64,000 nt of DNA from Streptomyces sp. NBC_00708 (GCA_036226585.1 CP108997.1:3348001-3412000), one strand, 5' to 3'; positions 52,196 through 61,253 are shown, counted from the stretch's first letter. The notes: a model not told the origin generated them from the sequence alone. Numbers and translations are program-made.

Positions 52196-53158
52196 CTAAC
52201 CCGCCGGGCGGAACGTACGGCGATACGCCTGGGGCGTGACGCCGATCGCGGCGTGGAGGTGCTGCCGCAGGGAGACCCCGGTGCCGAGGCCGGCGTGGGA
52301 CGCGACCCGGTCGACGGGCCAGTCGGTGGTTTCCAGCAGGTGCCGGGCCAGGTCGACGCGCTGGCGGACGAGCCAGCGGCCGGGGCTGGTGCCGACCTCG
52401 TCGCGGAAGCGGCGGGTGAAGGTGCGCACGCTGACGCGCGCGTGGGCGGCCATGTCGGCCAGGGTGACCGGTTCGGCGAGACGTTCCATGACCCAGGCCT
52501 GGGTGGGGGCCGTCCCGGGGGCGGCGGGGTCGGGGACGGGTCGGCGGATGTACTGGGCCTGGCCGCCGTCGCGCCACGGCGGGACGACGCAGGAGCGGGC
52601 CACGTCGTTGGCGATGTCGCTCCCGTGGTCGCGGCGGACGATGTGCAGGCAGAGGTCGATGCCGGCGGCCACCCCGGCGGAGGTCAGGATGTCGCCGTCG
52701 TCGACGAAGAGGACATCGGGGTCGACGCGCGTGGTGGTGAACAGGCGCTGGAGATGGCCGGCTTCGCGCCAGTGCGTGGTGGCGGGGCGGCCGTCGAGCA
52801 GCCCGGCGGCGGCCAGGACGTACGTGCCGGTGCAGATCGCGACGATCCGGGTGCCGGGACGGATCGCGGCCAGGGCCTCGCGCAGGGGGCCGGGCAGGCG
52901 CCCCTCGTCACGGATGGGCCCCAGCGTGTGGGAGGGCGGGATGACGACCGTGTCGACGGTGGCGAGCAACGACGCGTCGTGGGAGACGGTGAGCCGGTAA
53001 TCGGCCTCGGTGCGGACCGGGTGGCCGTCCACACTGCACGTGGTCACGGAGTAGAGCGGGTCACCCGTGGCGCTGCGGGCGGCGCCGAAGATCCTTGCGG
53101 GGATGCCGAGTTCGAAGGGAACGACACCGTCCAGGGCCAGCACGCCGACATGATGCAT
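52196..53158 (-). CDS. GlxA-type AraC regulator with DJ-1/PfpI domain
   Basis: The 320-residue regulator has an N-terminal DJ-1/PfpI-like domain (about 1-180; VVPFELGIPARIFG, IVAICTGTYVLAAAGLLDGR) and a C-terminal AraC DNA-binding domain (about 215-315; VSVRTFTRRFRDEVGTSPG, GVSLRQHLHAAIGVTPQAYR). In the GlxA group the amidase-like domain is a ligand sensor. It diverges from an MDR oxidoreductase 108 bp away, its likely target. This is the second regulator/MDR pair in 4 kb. Confidence 0.9.
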   Translation of the reverse strand: MHHVGVLALDGVVPFELGIPARIFGAARSATGDPLYSVTTCSVDGHPVRTEADYRLTVSHDASLLATVDTVVIPPSHTLGPIRDEGRLPGPLREALAAIRPGTRIVAICTGTYVLAAAGLLDGRPATTHWREAGHLQRLFTTTRVDPDVLFVDDGDILTSAGVAAGIDLCLHIVRRDHGSDIANDVARSCVVPPWRDGGQAQYIRRPVPDPAAPGTAPTQAWVMERLAEPVTLADMAAHARVSVRTFTRRFRDEVGTSPGRWLVRQRVDLARHLLETTDWPVDRVASHAGLGTGVSLRQHLHAAIGVTPQAYRRTFRPAG

Positions 53159-53266
53159 GGCCCGATCCTTTCATTGCCTGACCATCGGGCCACTACGGGG
53201 CGGCGGTCCGCCCGGACAGGCTGGGGACGCACACCGCATACGCGACCCCGTTGAAAGGACCGCCCC

Positions 53267-54223
53267 ATGGACCAGGCGACCATGCGTGCCCTCACCCAGG
53301 ACACCCCCGGCTCACCCGACGTACTCCGGCTCGTGGAGATTCCGCGTCCGTCCCCGGGCAGGGGCGAGATCCTGGTCCGGGTGCACGCGGCGGGGGTGAA
53401 CCCGGCGGACTGGAAGACCCGTGAGCGGGGTGTGTTCGCCGACGGCACCCCGCTCCCGTTCACGCTGGGGTTCGACGTCTCCGGGGTGGTCGAGCAGGTC
53501 GGAGACGGCGTGACGCTCTTCCGGACCGGCGACGCGGTGTACGGGATGCCGCACTTCCCGCACCCGGCGGGCGCCTACGCCGAGTACGTCGTGGCCCCGG
53601 CCCGGCACTTCGCCCCGCGGCCCCGGGGGCTCGGCCACATCCAGGCCGGCGCCCTGCCGCTGGCCGCGCTGACCGCGTGGCAGGCGCTGGTGGACACCAC
53701 GGCCGTCCGGCCCGGCGACCGCGTCCTGATCCACGCGGCGGCCGGGGGCGTCGGCCACCTGGCCGTGCAGATCGCCAAGGCCCGTGGCGCGTACGTCATC
53801 GGCACGGCCGGGGCCGCCAAGCACGAGCTGCTGCGCTCACTGGGCGCCGACGAGCTGATCGACTACCGCACCCAGGACTTCGCGGAGACCCTGCGGGACG
53901 TCGATGTCGTCGTGGACTGCATCGGCGGCCCGAGCTGGGCCAGGTCCCTGCGGACGCTGCGGCCGGGCGGCACGCTGGTCTCCCTCCTGCCGCCCGACGA
54001 GACGTTCCCCGCGAAGGAGGCCGAAGCGGCCGGCGTACGGGCGGTGTTCATGCTCGTCGAGCCCGATCACGCGGGACTGCGCGAGATCGCGGCCCTGGTC
54101 GAGGACGAACGCCTGCGCGTGATCGTCGACGAGGTCTTCCCGCTCGAAGAGGCCGCGCGGGCGCACGCGCGGGGCGAGACCGGCCGCACCACCGGCAAGA
54201 TCGTCCTCTCGGTCGCCCCCTGA
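53267..54223 (+). CDS. MDR-family oxidoreductase, GlxA-linked
   Basis: The 318-residue enzyme is a zinc-free quinone-oxidoreductase-like MDR: AGVNPADWKTRERG, TLGFDVSGVVEQVGDG, LIHAAAGGVGHLAVQIAKA (Rossmann loop, about 148-166) and a C-terminal RGETGRTTGKIVL. It would reduce quinones or alpha,beta-unsaturated carbonyls with NADPH. It diverges from the GlxA-type regulator and converges with the DUF4232 lipoprotein gene. It is related to, but clearly distinct from, the MDR enzymes at 2633 and 50635. Confidence 0.9.
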   Translation: MDQATMRALTQDTPGSPDVLRLVEIPRPSPGRGEILVRVHAAGVNPADWKTRERGVFADGTPLPFTLGFDVSGVVEQVGDGVTLFRTGDAVYGMPHFPHPAGAYAEYVVAPARHFAPRPRGLGHIQAGALPLAALTAWQALVDTTAVRPGDRVLIHAAAGGVGHLAVQIAKARGAYVIGTAGAAKHELLRSLGADELIDYRTQDFAETLRDVDVVVDCIGGPSWARSLRTLRPGGTLVSLLPPDETFPAKEAEAAGVRAVFMLVEPDHAGLREIAALVEDERLRVIVDEVFPLEEAARAHARGETGRTTGKIVLSVAP

Positions 54224-54268
54224 GCCCCCACCGGCTCGGCGGCCCGGCCCCTCCGCGCGGCGTACCGC

Positions 54269-54919
54269 TCAGCCGCCCTGGCCGGCGCTGCCGATCGGGC
54301 CGACCGTCACGGGCGCGCCGGACCCGTCCGTGACGGGCAGCGAGGACTTGCCCGGCCAGGCGAGGGTGACCGACTTCGTCTCGTTGGGCGGGGTCACCAC
54401 CAGCCCGGTGATGCGGACGCCGGTGCCCCCGGTCTCATTGAGCGGGTAGCCGATGGCGAAGGCGATCGTCTTCCCGTTCTTGAGGACGTACGGATCTCCG
54501 GGCGCACCCTTGCGCTCGGCGGACAGCGTGCCCGAATCGGTCTTGAGGTCGACGCCGGCGAACCCCGCGATCACGCAGTCCTGGCCGCTGGTGTTCTTCA
54601 TCTCCACCGCGACGGTCCCCTGCGGGTCGCCGTCGATGAAGTTGTCGATCGCCGTGATCTTCAGCCCGTCGGTGCGGCACTTGGCGGTCTTGGCCTGCTC
54701 GCCGGTCCCCGCCCCGGCAGTGGAGTCCTTGCCACCGGAACTCGCCCCGGCGGACGCCGAGTCCGGGCCGCCCGAGCCCGGAGCGTCGCTGGACGGGGAC
54801 GCGGTCGCCACGGACGACGGATCGGTCTGCGCCGCGGCGTCGTCGTCGTTCTGGCAGGCCGTGAGCGAGAGGCCCGCGGCGACGGCCAGGGCGGCGAAGG
54901 TGATCTTGTGAGCGCGCAT
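54269..54919 (-). CDS. DUF4232 lipoprotein
   Basis: The 216-residue precursor has a lipoprotein signal (LSLTAC, Cys at about 22), a Ser/Ala/Gly-rich spacer (about 25-75) and a DUF4232 beta-sandwich (about 80-200; CRTDGLKITAIDNF, VAVEMKNTSGQDCVIAG, two cysteines that may pair). Such lipoproteins are frequent in Streptomyces, face outward and have no known function. The ATG at 54919 gives a standard signal. It stands alone between the MDR gene and the bkd operon. Confidence 0.87.
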   Translation of the reverse strand: MRAHKITFAALAVAAGLSLTACQNDDDAAAQTDPSSVATASPSSDAPGSGGPDSASAGASSGGKDSTAGAGTGEQAKTAKCRTDGLKITAIDNFIDGDPQGTVAVEMKNTSGQDCVIAGFAGVDLKTDSGTLSAERKGAPGDPYVLKNGKTIAFAIGYPLNETGGTGVRITGLVVTPPNETKSVTLAWPGKSSLPVTDGSGAPVTVGPIGSAGQGG

Positions 54920-55079
54920 CGTTTCGTCCTCGGTATCCGTTGAGCGAACGCTTGTGATCAGCAAGAACTGTCCGGGACGGGGATGCGTTGCGCCCAACCG
55001 GTGCCTCATACACCCTTGTTACACAGCCGGAGGACGACCGTGTCATGCCCCTCGGCGTGGGCTCCGAGGGACAGGGAAA

Positions 55080-55110
55080 AGGGGCCCGCGCGAACCTCGC
55101 GCGGGCCCCT
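55080..55110 (-). terminator. terminator of the bkd operon
   Basis: AGGGGCCCGCGCGA (55080-55093) pairs perfectly with 55097-55110 across a 3-nt loop, 11 bp past the E2 stop. It ends the minus-strand bkd transcript. Confidence 0.75.
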
Positions 55111-55120
55111 CGTACAACAG

Positions 55121-56503
55121 TTACGCCCAGGTGATCAGCCGCTTGGGCTGCTCCAGGACCGCGGCGATGTCCGCCAGGAACTTGGAGCCCAGCTCACCGT
55201 CGATGAGGCGGTGGTCGAACGACAGCGCCAGCGTGGTCACCTGACGAGGCTTCACCTTGCCCTTGTGGACCCACGGCTGGAGCTTGATCGCGCCGACCGC
55301 GAGGATCGCGGACTCGCCCGGGTTGAGGATCGGCGTACCGGTGTCGACGCCGAAGACGCCCACGTTGGTGATGGTCACCGTGCCGCCCGCCATCGCGGCC
55401 GGGGACGTCCTGCCGTCCCGTGCCGTGGCGACCAGCTCGCCCAGGGACGCGGCCAGCTGCGGCAGCGTCTGCTCCTGGGCGTCCTTGATGTTCGGGACGA
55501 TCAGCCCGCGCGGGGTGGCGGCGGCGATGCCCAGGTTCACGTAGTGCTTCTGGACGATCTCCTGGTTCGCCTCGTCCCAGACGGCGTTGACGCCGGGGTT
55601 CCGCTTGATCGCGACGAGGAGGGCCTTGGCGATGACGAGGAGCGGGTTGACCCGCACCCCCGCCATGTCCTTGTCCTCCTTCAGCTCCGCGACCAGCTTC
55701 ATCGTGCGCGTGACGTCGACGGTCACGAACTCGGTGACGTGCGGAGCCGTGAACGCGCTGCCGACCATCGCCTGGGCGATGGCCTTGCGCACGCCCTTGA
55801 CCGGGATACGCGTCTCGCGGGCGCCGGCCTCCACGGGAGCCTCGACGGACGGAACCACGGGCTCCACCGTCGGCTCGGGTGTCACCGGTGCCGACGGCGT
55901 CGCAGCCGCGTGCACGTCCTCGCGCGTGATGACCCCGCCCGCGCCGGTCGGGGTGACCGTCGCCAGGTCGATGCCCAGGTCCTTGGCGAGCTTGCGGACC
56001 GGCGGCTTGGCCAGCGGACGGGCCTCCGGAATCGCGGCGGTGCCCTGGCCGTTGAGCTCGGCCTGGACCGCCGCGGGCGCGGCGGCCGGGGGCGCGGTCT
56101 CGGCGCCCTTGCGGGCCCGGCGCTTCGTGGAGGACTCGGCCACGCCGTAGCCCACCAGCACGGGCTGGCGGCCCTTCGGCGCCTCGGCCTCGGGGGCCGG
56201 AGCGGGAGCCTCGGGCTCCGCGGCGGCGGGGCCCGAACCCGGCGCCACGTCCACCGCGATGATCACCTGGCCCACGTCGACCGTGGTGCCCTCGGGGAAG
56301 CGCAGTTCGTGGACGACGCCGTCGAAGGGGATCGGCAGCTCGACGGCGGCCTTGGCGGTCTCGACCTCGCAGACGACCTGGCCGTCGGTGACGGTGTCGC
56401 CGGGCTGGACGTACCACTTGAGGATCTCGGCCTCGGTCAGTCCCTCGCCCACGTCGGGCATCTTGAACTCACGGAAGCGAGCAGCGTTGGAAGTGTCGGT
56501 CAT
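55121..56503 (-). CDS. bkdC: branched-chain 2-oxoacid dehydrogenase E2 (dihydrolipoyl acyltransferase)
   Basis: The 460-residue E2 has a lipoyl domain (about 12-90, EVETAKAAVELP with lipoyl-Lys51), a Pro/Ala-rich linker, a peripheral subunit-binding domain (about 158-195; VRKLAKDLGIDLATV) and a catalytic acyltransferase domain (about 225-460) with SFDHRLIDGE. It transfers the branched acyl group to CoA, supplying starters for branched fatty acids and some polyketides. The ATG at 56503 was used; a GTG three codons earlier is possible. It follows E1-beta by 19 bp in the bkd operon. Confidence 0.93.
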   Translation of the reverse strand: MTDTSNAARFREFKMPDVGEGLTEAEILKWYVQPGDTVTDGQVVCEVETAKAAVELPIPFDGVVHELRFPEGTTVDVGQVIIAVDVAPGSGPAAAEPEAPAPAPEAEAPKGRQPVLVGYGVAESSTKRRARKGAETAPPAAAPAAVQAELNGQGTAAIPEARPLAKPPVRKLAKDLGIDLATVTPTGAGGVITREDVHAAATPSAPVTPEPTVEPVVPSVEAPVEAGARETRIPVKGVRKAIAQAMVGSAFTAPHVTEFVTVDVTRTMKLVAELKEDKDMAGVRVNPLLVIAKALLVAIKRNPGVNAVWDEANQEIVQKHYVNLGIAAATPRGLIVPNIKDAQEQTLPQLAASLGELVATARDGRTSPAAMAGGTVTITNVGVFGVDTGTPILNPGESAILAVGAIKLQPWVHKGKVKPRQVTTLALSFDHRLIDGELGSKFLADIAAVLEQPKRLITWA

Positions 56504-56522
56504 CGTGGTCACGCTCCTCTCC

Positions 56523-57503
56523 TCAGTACGCCAGCGAGCGGTCGACGGCGTCGAGCACGCGGTCCAGGCCCGGCAGGTACTCCTCCTCCAGGCGCGCCGG
56601 CGGGTACGGGGCGTGGTAGCCGCCGACCCGCAGCACGGGCGCCTCCAGGTGGTAGAAGCACCGCTCCGTGATGCGGGCGGCGATCTCGGCCCCGGAGCCG
56701 TAGAAGACGGGCGCCTCGTGGACGACGACCAGGCGGCGGGTCTTCTCGACGGACGCCTGGATGGTGTCGAAGTCGATGGGGGACATCGAGCGCAGGTCCA
56801 CGACCTCGACCGACTTGCCCTCCTCCTGGGCGGCCGCGGCGGCCTCCAGGCAGACCTTCACCATCGGTCCGTACGCGGCGAGCGTGAGGTCCGTGCCGGT
56901 ACGGGCGACGGCGGCGGCGTGCAGCGCGCCGGGGATGGACTCGGTGTCGACCTCGCCCTTGTCCCAGTAGCGCCGCTTCGGCTCGAAGAAGATGACCGGG
57001 TCGTCGCTCTGGACGGCCTGCTGCATCATCCAGTACGCGTCGGACGCGTTGGACGGGGAGACCACCTTCAGGCCCGCGACGTGCGCGAACAGCGCCTCGG
57101 GCGACTCGCTGTGGTGCTCGACGGCGCCGATGCCACCGCCGTACGGGATGCGCACGACGACGGGGAGCTTGATCTTGCCGAGCGCGCGGGCGTGCATCTT
57201 CGCGAGCTGCGTGACGATCTGGTCGTACGCGGGGAAGACGAAGCCGTCGAACTGGATCTCGACGACGGGCCGGTAGCCGCGCAGGGCCAGGCCGATCGCC
57301 GTACCGACGATGCCCGACTCGGCGAGCGGGGTGTCGATGACACGGTCCTCGCCGAAGTCCTTCTGCAGGCCGTCGGTGATCCGGAAGACGCCGCCGAGCT
57401 TGCCGACGTCCTCACCCATGATGAGGACCTTGGGGTCGGTGTCGAGGGCCTTGCGCAGGGACTCGTTGAGCGCCTTGGCGAGGGACATCTTTTCCACGGC
57501 CAT
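56523..57503 (-). CDS. bkdB: branched-chain 2-oxoacid dehydrogenase E1 beta
   Basis: The 326-residue beta subunit has VLIMGEDVGKLGGVFRITDG, the thiamine-site Glu region DTPLAESGIVGTAIG and the E1-beta signature VEIQFDGFVFPAYDQIVTQ. It pairs with E1-alpha to decarboxylate branched 2-oxoacids from Val, Leu and Ile and acylate the E2 lipoyl group. The start ATG at 57503 is 2 bp after the E1-alpha stop, so the two are translationally coupled. Sequence alone does not exclude activity on pyruvate. Confidence 0.93.
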   Translation of the reverse strand: MAVEKMSLAKALNESLRKALDTDPKVLIMGEDVGKLGGVFRITDGLQKDFGEDRVIDTPLAESGIVGTAIGLALRGYRPVVEIQFDGFVFPAYDQIVTQLAKMHARALGKIKLPVVVRIPYGGGIGAVEHHSESPEALFAHVAGLKVVSPSNASDAYWMMQQAVQSDDPVIFFEPKRRYWDKGEVDTESIPGALHAAAVARTGTDLTLAAYGPMVKVCLEAAAAAQEEGKSVEVVDLRSMSPIDFDTIQASVEKTRRLVVVHEAPVFYGSGAEIAARITERCFYHLEAPVLRVGGYHAPYPPARLEEEYLPGLDRVLDAVDRSLAY

Positions 57504-57505
57504 GG

Positions 57506-58669
57506 TTACTTGCCCTCCTCGGCGAACGAAGCCTGGTAGGCGGCGAATTCGGCGCGCTCCTCGTCGACGAGCGGGTTGCCGTCGGCGTAGGCGTGGTCGA
57601 AGATCGCCATCCGGTCCGGGTCGGGCATCGCCCGTACGGCCTCGCGGACGCGCTTGCCGAGGGTCTCGCTCTCCTCGTCGAGGGCGGTGAAGAACGCCTC
57701 GTCGGCCGCGCCCTCCTTCTCCAGGTACGTGCGCAGGCGCAGGATCGGGTCCTTGGCCTCCCAGGACGCGCGCTCCTCGTCGGCCCGGTACTTCGTCGGG
57801 TCGTCGGAGGTGGTGTGCGCGCCCATGCGGTACGTGAACGCCTCGACGAGGGTCGGGCCCTCGCCGCGCCGGGCGCGCTCCAGGGCGGAGCGGGTGACGG
57901 CCAGGCAGGCCAGGACGTCGTTGCCGTCGACCCGGACGCCGGGGAAGCCGAAGCCCTGGGCGCGCTGGTAGAGCGGCACCCGGGTCTGCTTCTCGGTGGG
58001 CTCGGAGATCGCCCACTGGTTGTTCTGGCAGAAGAACACGACCGGGGCGTTGTAGACGGCGGAGAAGGTGAACGCCTCCGCGACGTCGCCCTGGCTGGAG
58101 GCGCCGTCCCCGAAGTACGCGATCACGGCCGAGTCCGCGCCGTCCTTGGCCACACCCATGGCGTAACCGGTGGCGTGCAGGGTCTGCGAGCCGATGACGA
58201 TCGTGTACAGGTGGAAGTTGTTGGTCTTCGGGTCCCAGCCGCCGTGGTTCACACCGCGGAACATCCCGAGCAGATTGGTCGGGTCGACGCCCCGGCACCA
58301 GGCCACACCGTGCTCACGGTAGGTCGGGAAGACGTAGTCGTCGTCGCGCAGGGCCCGTCCGGAGCCGATCTGGGCGGCCTCCTGGCCCAGCAGCGAGGCC
58401 CACAGGCCCAGCTCGCCCTGACGCTGGAGGGCGGTGGCCTCGGCGTCGAAGCGGCGGGTGAGGACCATGTCCCGGTACAGGGCGCGCAGCTCGTCCGCGC
58501 TCAGGTCGATCGAGTAGTCCGGGTGCTCGACCCGCTCGCCCTCGGGCGTCAGCAGCTGTACGAGCTCGGGCGTGGAACCCTCCGGCGTCTTCGCGGGCGT
58601 TTTCGCGGCGCTGGTCCGCTTGCTGCTGCGTCGCGGTTTACGCGCGGCAGCAGTGCTCTCCACGGTCAC
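57506..58669 (-). CDS. bkdA: branched-chain 2-oxoacid dehydrogenase E1 alpha
   Basis: The 387-residue alpha subunit has an Arg/Lys/Ser/Thr-rich start (about 1-35) and a thiamine-diphosphate domain with GDGASSQGDVAEAF and NNQWAIS (about 190-225). The phosphorylation-loop-like segment is YRMGAHTTSDDPTKYR. It is the first gene of the bkdABC set. GTG at 58669 follows GGAGGAG. A long palindrome about 200 bp upstream is a candidate regulatory site. From memory this corresponds to the SCO3815-3817 operon of S. coelicolor. Confidence 0.93.
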   Translation of the reverse strand: MTVESTAAARKPRRSSKRTSAAKTPAKTPEGSTPELVQLLTPEGERVEHPDYSIDLSADELRALYRDMVLTRRFDAEATALQRQGELGLWASLLGQEAAQIGSGRALRDDDYVFPTYREHGVAWCRGVDPTNLLGMFRGVNHGGWDPKTNNFHLYTIVIGSQTLHATGYAMGVAKDGADSAVIAYFGDGASSQGDVAEAFTFSAVYNAPVVFFCQNNQWAISEPTEKQTRVPLYQRAQGFGFPGVRVDGNDVLACLAVTRSALERARRGEGPTLVEAFTYRMGAHTTSDDPTKYRADEERASWEAKDPILRLRTYLEKEGAADEAFFTALDEESETLGKRVREAVRAMPDPDRMAIFDHAYADGNPLVDEERAEFAAYQASFAEEGK

Positions 58670-58991
58670 GTGCGTGCTCCTCCGTCGGTCCGGCCCCCGG
58701 GGTCTGCCGGGAGACCAGTGCGGCTCGCCTGTGTCCGTACCCGTGCACGGGGTGGGTGCCGCTCGGTCCGGGAAACAGGCGTGACAGGTGCCCCGGCGAG
58801 CGCCCTGTTCTAGGCACGTTACCCAGTGGGTCCCGTAACTGCGAAACCCTTCCTGACCTGCGATTTTGCTTGGATATCCAAGTAAATCGAGGAATTCGGG
58901 GACTCTCGCTGGTCACAGCACTGATCACAGCCTCGCAGGCCGCCGGAACAACGGCACGTTATCCCGCCCGACAGCGGCAGGGAAGGGGTGA
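58670..58991. other. 322-bp divergent regulatory region
   Basis: This gap lies between bkdA and the NarL-type regulator and holds no credible gene. It contains the TTTGCTTGGATATCCAAG palindrome (58865-58886) and a smaller GTTAC...GTAAC dyad at about 58818-58838. An A/T-richer segment near 58860-58890 fits promoter DNA. Confidence 0.6.
58865..58886. promoter_or_regulatory. palindromic operator candidate upstream of bkdA and the NarL regulator
   Basis: A perfect 14-bp palindrome, CTTGGATATCCAAG (58869-58882), extends to 22 bp (TTT...AAA) with a single mismatched pair. It lies in the divergent gap, about 195 bp before bkdA and 105 bp before the response regulator. Known bkd regulators include Lrp/AsnC-type BkdR, but no such gene is in the window, so the binder is unknown. 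Confidence 0.6.
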
Positions 58992-59669
58992 GTGTGTGAG
59001 ACTGCGATTGTGCGCGAAAATGGAAAAATCACCGTATTTCTGCTCGATGACCATGAAGTAGTCCGGCGCGGGGTCCACGAGCTGCTCTCGATGGAGGACG
59101 ACATCGAGGTGGTCGGCGAGGCCGGCACGGCGGCGGACGCGCTGGTGCGGATTCCGGCGGTCCACCCCGATGTGGCCGTGCTCGACGTACGGCTGCCGGA
59201 CGGCAGCGGGGTGGAGGTCTGCCGCGAGATCCGCTCCCAGGACGACTCCATCAACTGCCTGATGCTGACCTCGTACGCCGATGACGAGGCGCTGTTCGAC
59301 GCGATCATGGCGGGCGCCGCCGGCTATGTCCTCAAGGCGATCCGCGGCAACGAGCTGCTGACGGCCGTACGGGACGTGGCGGCCGGCAAGTCGCTGCTCG
59401 ACCCGGTCGCCACCGCCCGCGTGCTGGAGCGGCTGCGCGAGGGGAAGCGGGGGCGGAGCGACGAGAAGCTGGAGAGCCTCACGGACCAGGAGCGCAAGAT
59501 CCTCGATCTGATCGGCGAGGGCCTGACCAACCGGGTGATCGGCGAACGGCTGCACCTCGCCGAGAAGACGATCAAGAACTATGTGTCCAGCCTGCTGTCC
59601 AAGCTGGGCATGGAGCGCCGCTCGCAGGCCGCCGCGTACGTGGCACGGCTCCAGGCGGAGAAGCGCTGA
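58992..59669 (+). CDS. NarL/FixJ-family response regulator
   Basis: The 225-residue regulator has a receiver domain (about 12-130; Asp19-Asp20, phospho-acceptor Asp65 in VLDVRLP, Thr in LMLTSYAD, Lys115 in YVLKAIRGN) and a LuxR-type helix-turn-helix (about 163-220; LIGEGLTNRVIGERLHLAEK). It looks DevR-like. No histidine kinase is adjacent, so it is an orphan here or pairs with a distant kinase. The GTG at 58992 follows GGAAGG. It diverges from the bkd operon and may influence it. Confidence 0.92.
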   Translation: MCETAIVRENGKITVFLLDDHEVVRRGVHELLSMEDDIEVVGEAGTAADALVRIPAVHPDVAVLDVRLPDGSGVEVCREIRSQDDSINCLMLTSYADDEALFDAIMAGAAGYVLKAIRGNELLTAVRDVAAGKSLLDPVATARVLERLREGKRGRSDEKLESLTDQERKILDLIGEGLTNRVIGERLHLAEKTIKNYVSSLLSKLGMERRSQAAAYVARLQAEKR

Positions 59670-59756
59670 GAGGGAGCCGGGAGGGACTTTGGTCCCGGCG
59701 AAACGGGGGCCCCGGCCTCTTATCCGGCCCTCACACCGTGGCCGACAGTGGAAGGC

Positions 59757-60182
59757 ATGTCCCACGAGGAACTCCACGCGATCGACCTGCTCGGCCGGGT
59801 CCCCTACGGCCGGCTGGCGACCAGCATGCGGGCCCTCCCGATGCTGACGGTGGCCCGGCACATCGTCATCGACGGCCGCGTCGTGCTGCGCATGCACAGC
59901 GGCCTCGGCCACCACGGCGCCTGCGACGGCGCGGTCGTGGCCTACGGCGCGGACAACTTCAACACGGCCCCCGCCGGGACCGAGGACCTGTGGTCCGTGC
60001 AGTTCACCGGCCCCGCGCGGATCGTCGAGCCGACCCCGGCCCAGCGCGAGCGCTTCGGGCCCGCCCCCGTCGAGGTCAACGGCGAGCCCTTCGCCCCCTC
60101 GTACCTCCGGCTCGAACCGCACTTCGTCACGGTGCACACTCTGGACTTCCACGCAAGCCGGCAGATCCGCAACGCAGCGTGA
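59757..60182 (+). CDS. pyridoxamine 5'-phosphate oxidase-like (split-barrel flavin-binding) protein
   Basis: The 141-residue protein has the split-barrel fold of the PNPOx-like family: IDLLGRVPYGRLATSMRALP, ARHIVIDGRVVLRMHSG, VVAYGADNF, WSVQFTGPARIVE and HFVTVHTLDFHASRQI. Such small members bind FMN, F420 or heme and are often linked to DevR-type regulators in actinobacteria, consistent with its place 87 bp after the NarL regulator. The start is either ATG 59757 or GTG 59748. Confidence 0.83.
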   Translation: MSHEELHAIDLLGRVPYGRLATSMRALPMLTVARHIVIDGRVVLRMHSGLGHHGACDGAVVAYGADNFNTAPAGTEDLWSVQFTGPARIVEPTPAQRERFGPAPVEVNGEPFAPSYLRLEPHFVTVHTLDFHASRQIRNAA

Positions 60183-60197
60183 TCTAACATCTGACGC

Positions 60198-61253
60198 GTG
60201 CCGCGCTCATCTGTTGCCTCCCCACCGGTTCCGCCGGTCGGCGAGGTGCTTCGCCGTTACCCGGACGCCGGTGAGCCGCTCACCTGCACCCCGCTCTCCC
60301 AGGGCCTGCTCAACCACGGTTACCGCGTGTCCACCACCCGGGGCTCGTACTTCCTCAAGCACCACTCGGACGACGCCACCCGCGACCGCGCCACCATCGA
60401 CCGCCAGCACCGCGCGACCCGGCGCCTCCAGTCACTCGGAGTGCCCGTCGCCCCGCCGCTCGGGGCCCGCGACGGCGAGACCGTCACCGAGATCGCCGGC
60501 CGCCGCTATGCGCTGCACCCCTGGGTCGACGGGCTGCACCGGGGCGGCGCGCAGCTCACCCTCGCCCAGTCCACGCGTCTCGGGACGCTCCTCGGAGCCG
60601 TACACACGGGTCTCGCACAGGTCATGGGGGCCGAGCGGGACACCGAGACGGAGGCCGGCGGCGGACGTCCGCCCGGCTACGCCAGCCCGGAGGCGGCCGA
60701 CACCTTCGCGCTGATCGGCGACCTGCTCGCCGCCGCGCGCGGGCGCGGGCGCCGGGACGCCTTCGACGAGCTGGCCGAGCACCGGCTGCGGGAGCGGCGC
60801 GTTCTGCTGGAACGGTACGCCGACCGCCGGCCGCCCGATCCGGGGGCGCCCGCCACCGGCTGGGTACACGGCGACTTCCACCCGCTGAACGTGCTCTACC
60901 GGGGAGCGAACCCGGTCGCGATCCTCGACTGGGACCGGCTGGCCGTCCAGCCCCGGGCGGAGGAGGCGGTACGGGCGGCGGCGATCTTCTTCGTCCAGCC
61001 GGCCGGCGCGCTGGACCTGGCGAAGGTGCGCGTCTACGCGCGGGCCTACCGGCGGGCGGCCGGGGCGGACGCCGCCGAACTGGCGGCGGCCGTGCACCGG
61101 GTGTGGTGGGAGCGGCTCAACGACTTCTGGATACTGCGCTGGCGCTACTGCCTGGACGACCGGAGGGCCGACCCGCAGTTCCCCGCGGTGTCGGCCCTGG
61201 CGGTCTGGTGGACGCGCGAGTACGAGGCGGTGCGCGCGGCGTTCACGGAGTGA
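60198..61253 (+). CDS. aminoglycoside/choline phosphotransferase family protein
   Basis: The 351-residue protein has the APH fold: the small-lobe Lys in YFLKHH (about residue 55) and catalytic WVHGDFHPLNVLY followed by AILDWDRLAVQPR, the metal site (about 222-250). It is kinase-like and would phosphorylate a small molecule such as a sugar, choline or homoserine. Nothing shows it gives antibiotic resistance. The GTG at 60198 is 15 bp after the PNPOx-like gene, so co-transcription is likely. It converges with the kinase gene 9 bp away. Confidence 0.85.
   Translation: MPRSSVASPPVPPVGEVLRRYPDAGEPLTCTPLSQGLLNHGYRVSTTRGSYFLKHHSDDATRDRATIDRQHRATRRLQSLGVPVAPPLGARDGETVTEIAGRRYALHPWVDGLHRGGAQLTLAQSTRLGTLLGAVHTGLAQVMGAERDTETEAGGGRPPGYASPEAADTFALIGDLLAAARGRGRRDAFDELAEHRLRERRVLLERYADRRPPDPGAPATGWVHGDFHPLNVLYRGANPVAILDWDRLAVQPRAEEAVRAAAIFFVQPAGALDLAKVRVYARAYRRAAGADAAELAAAVHRVWWERLNDFWILRWRYCLDDRRADPQFPAVSALAVWWTREYEAVRAAFTE

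Noticed and set aside
60198..61253. Aminoglycoside resistance gene
   Set aside because: The fold is of the phosphotransferase family, but the conserved chromosomal context and lack of specific APH motifs give no support for resistance.
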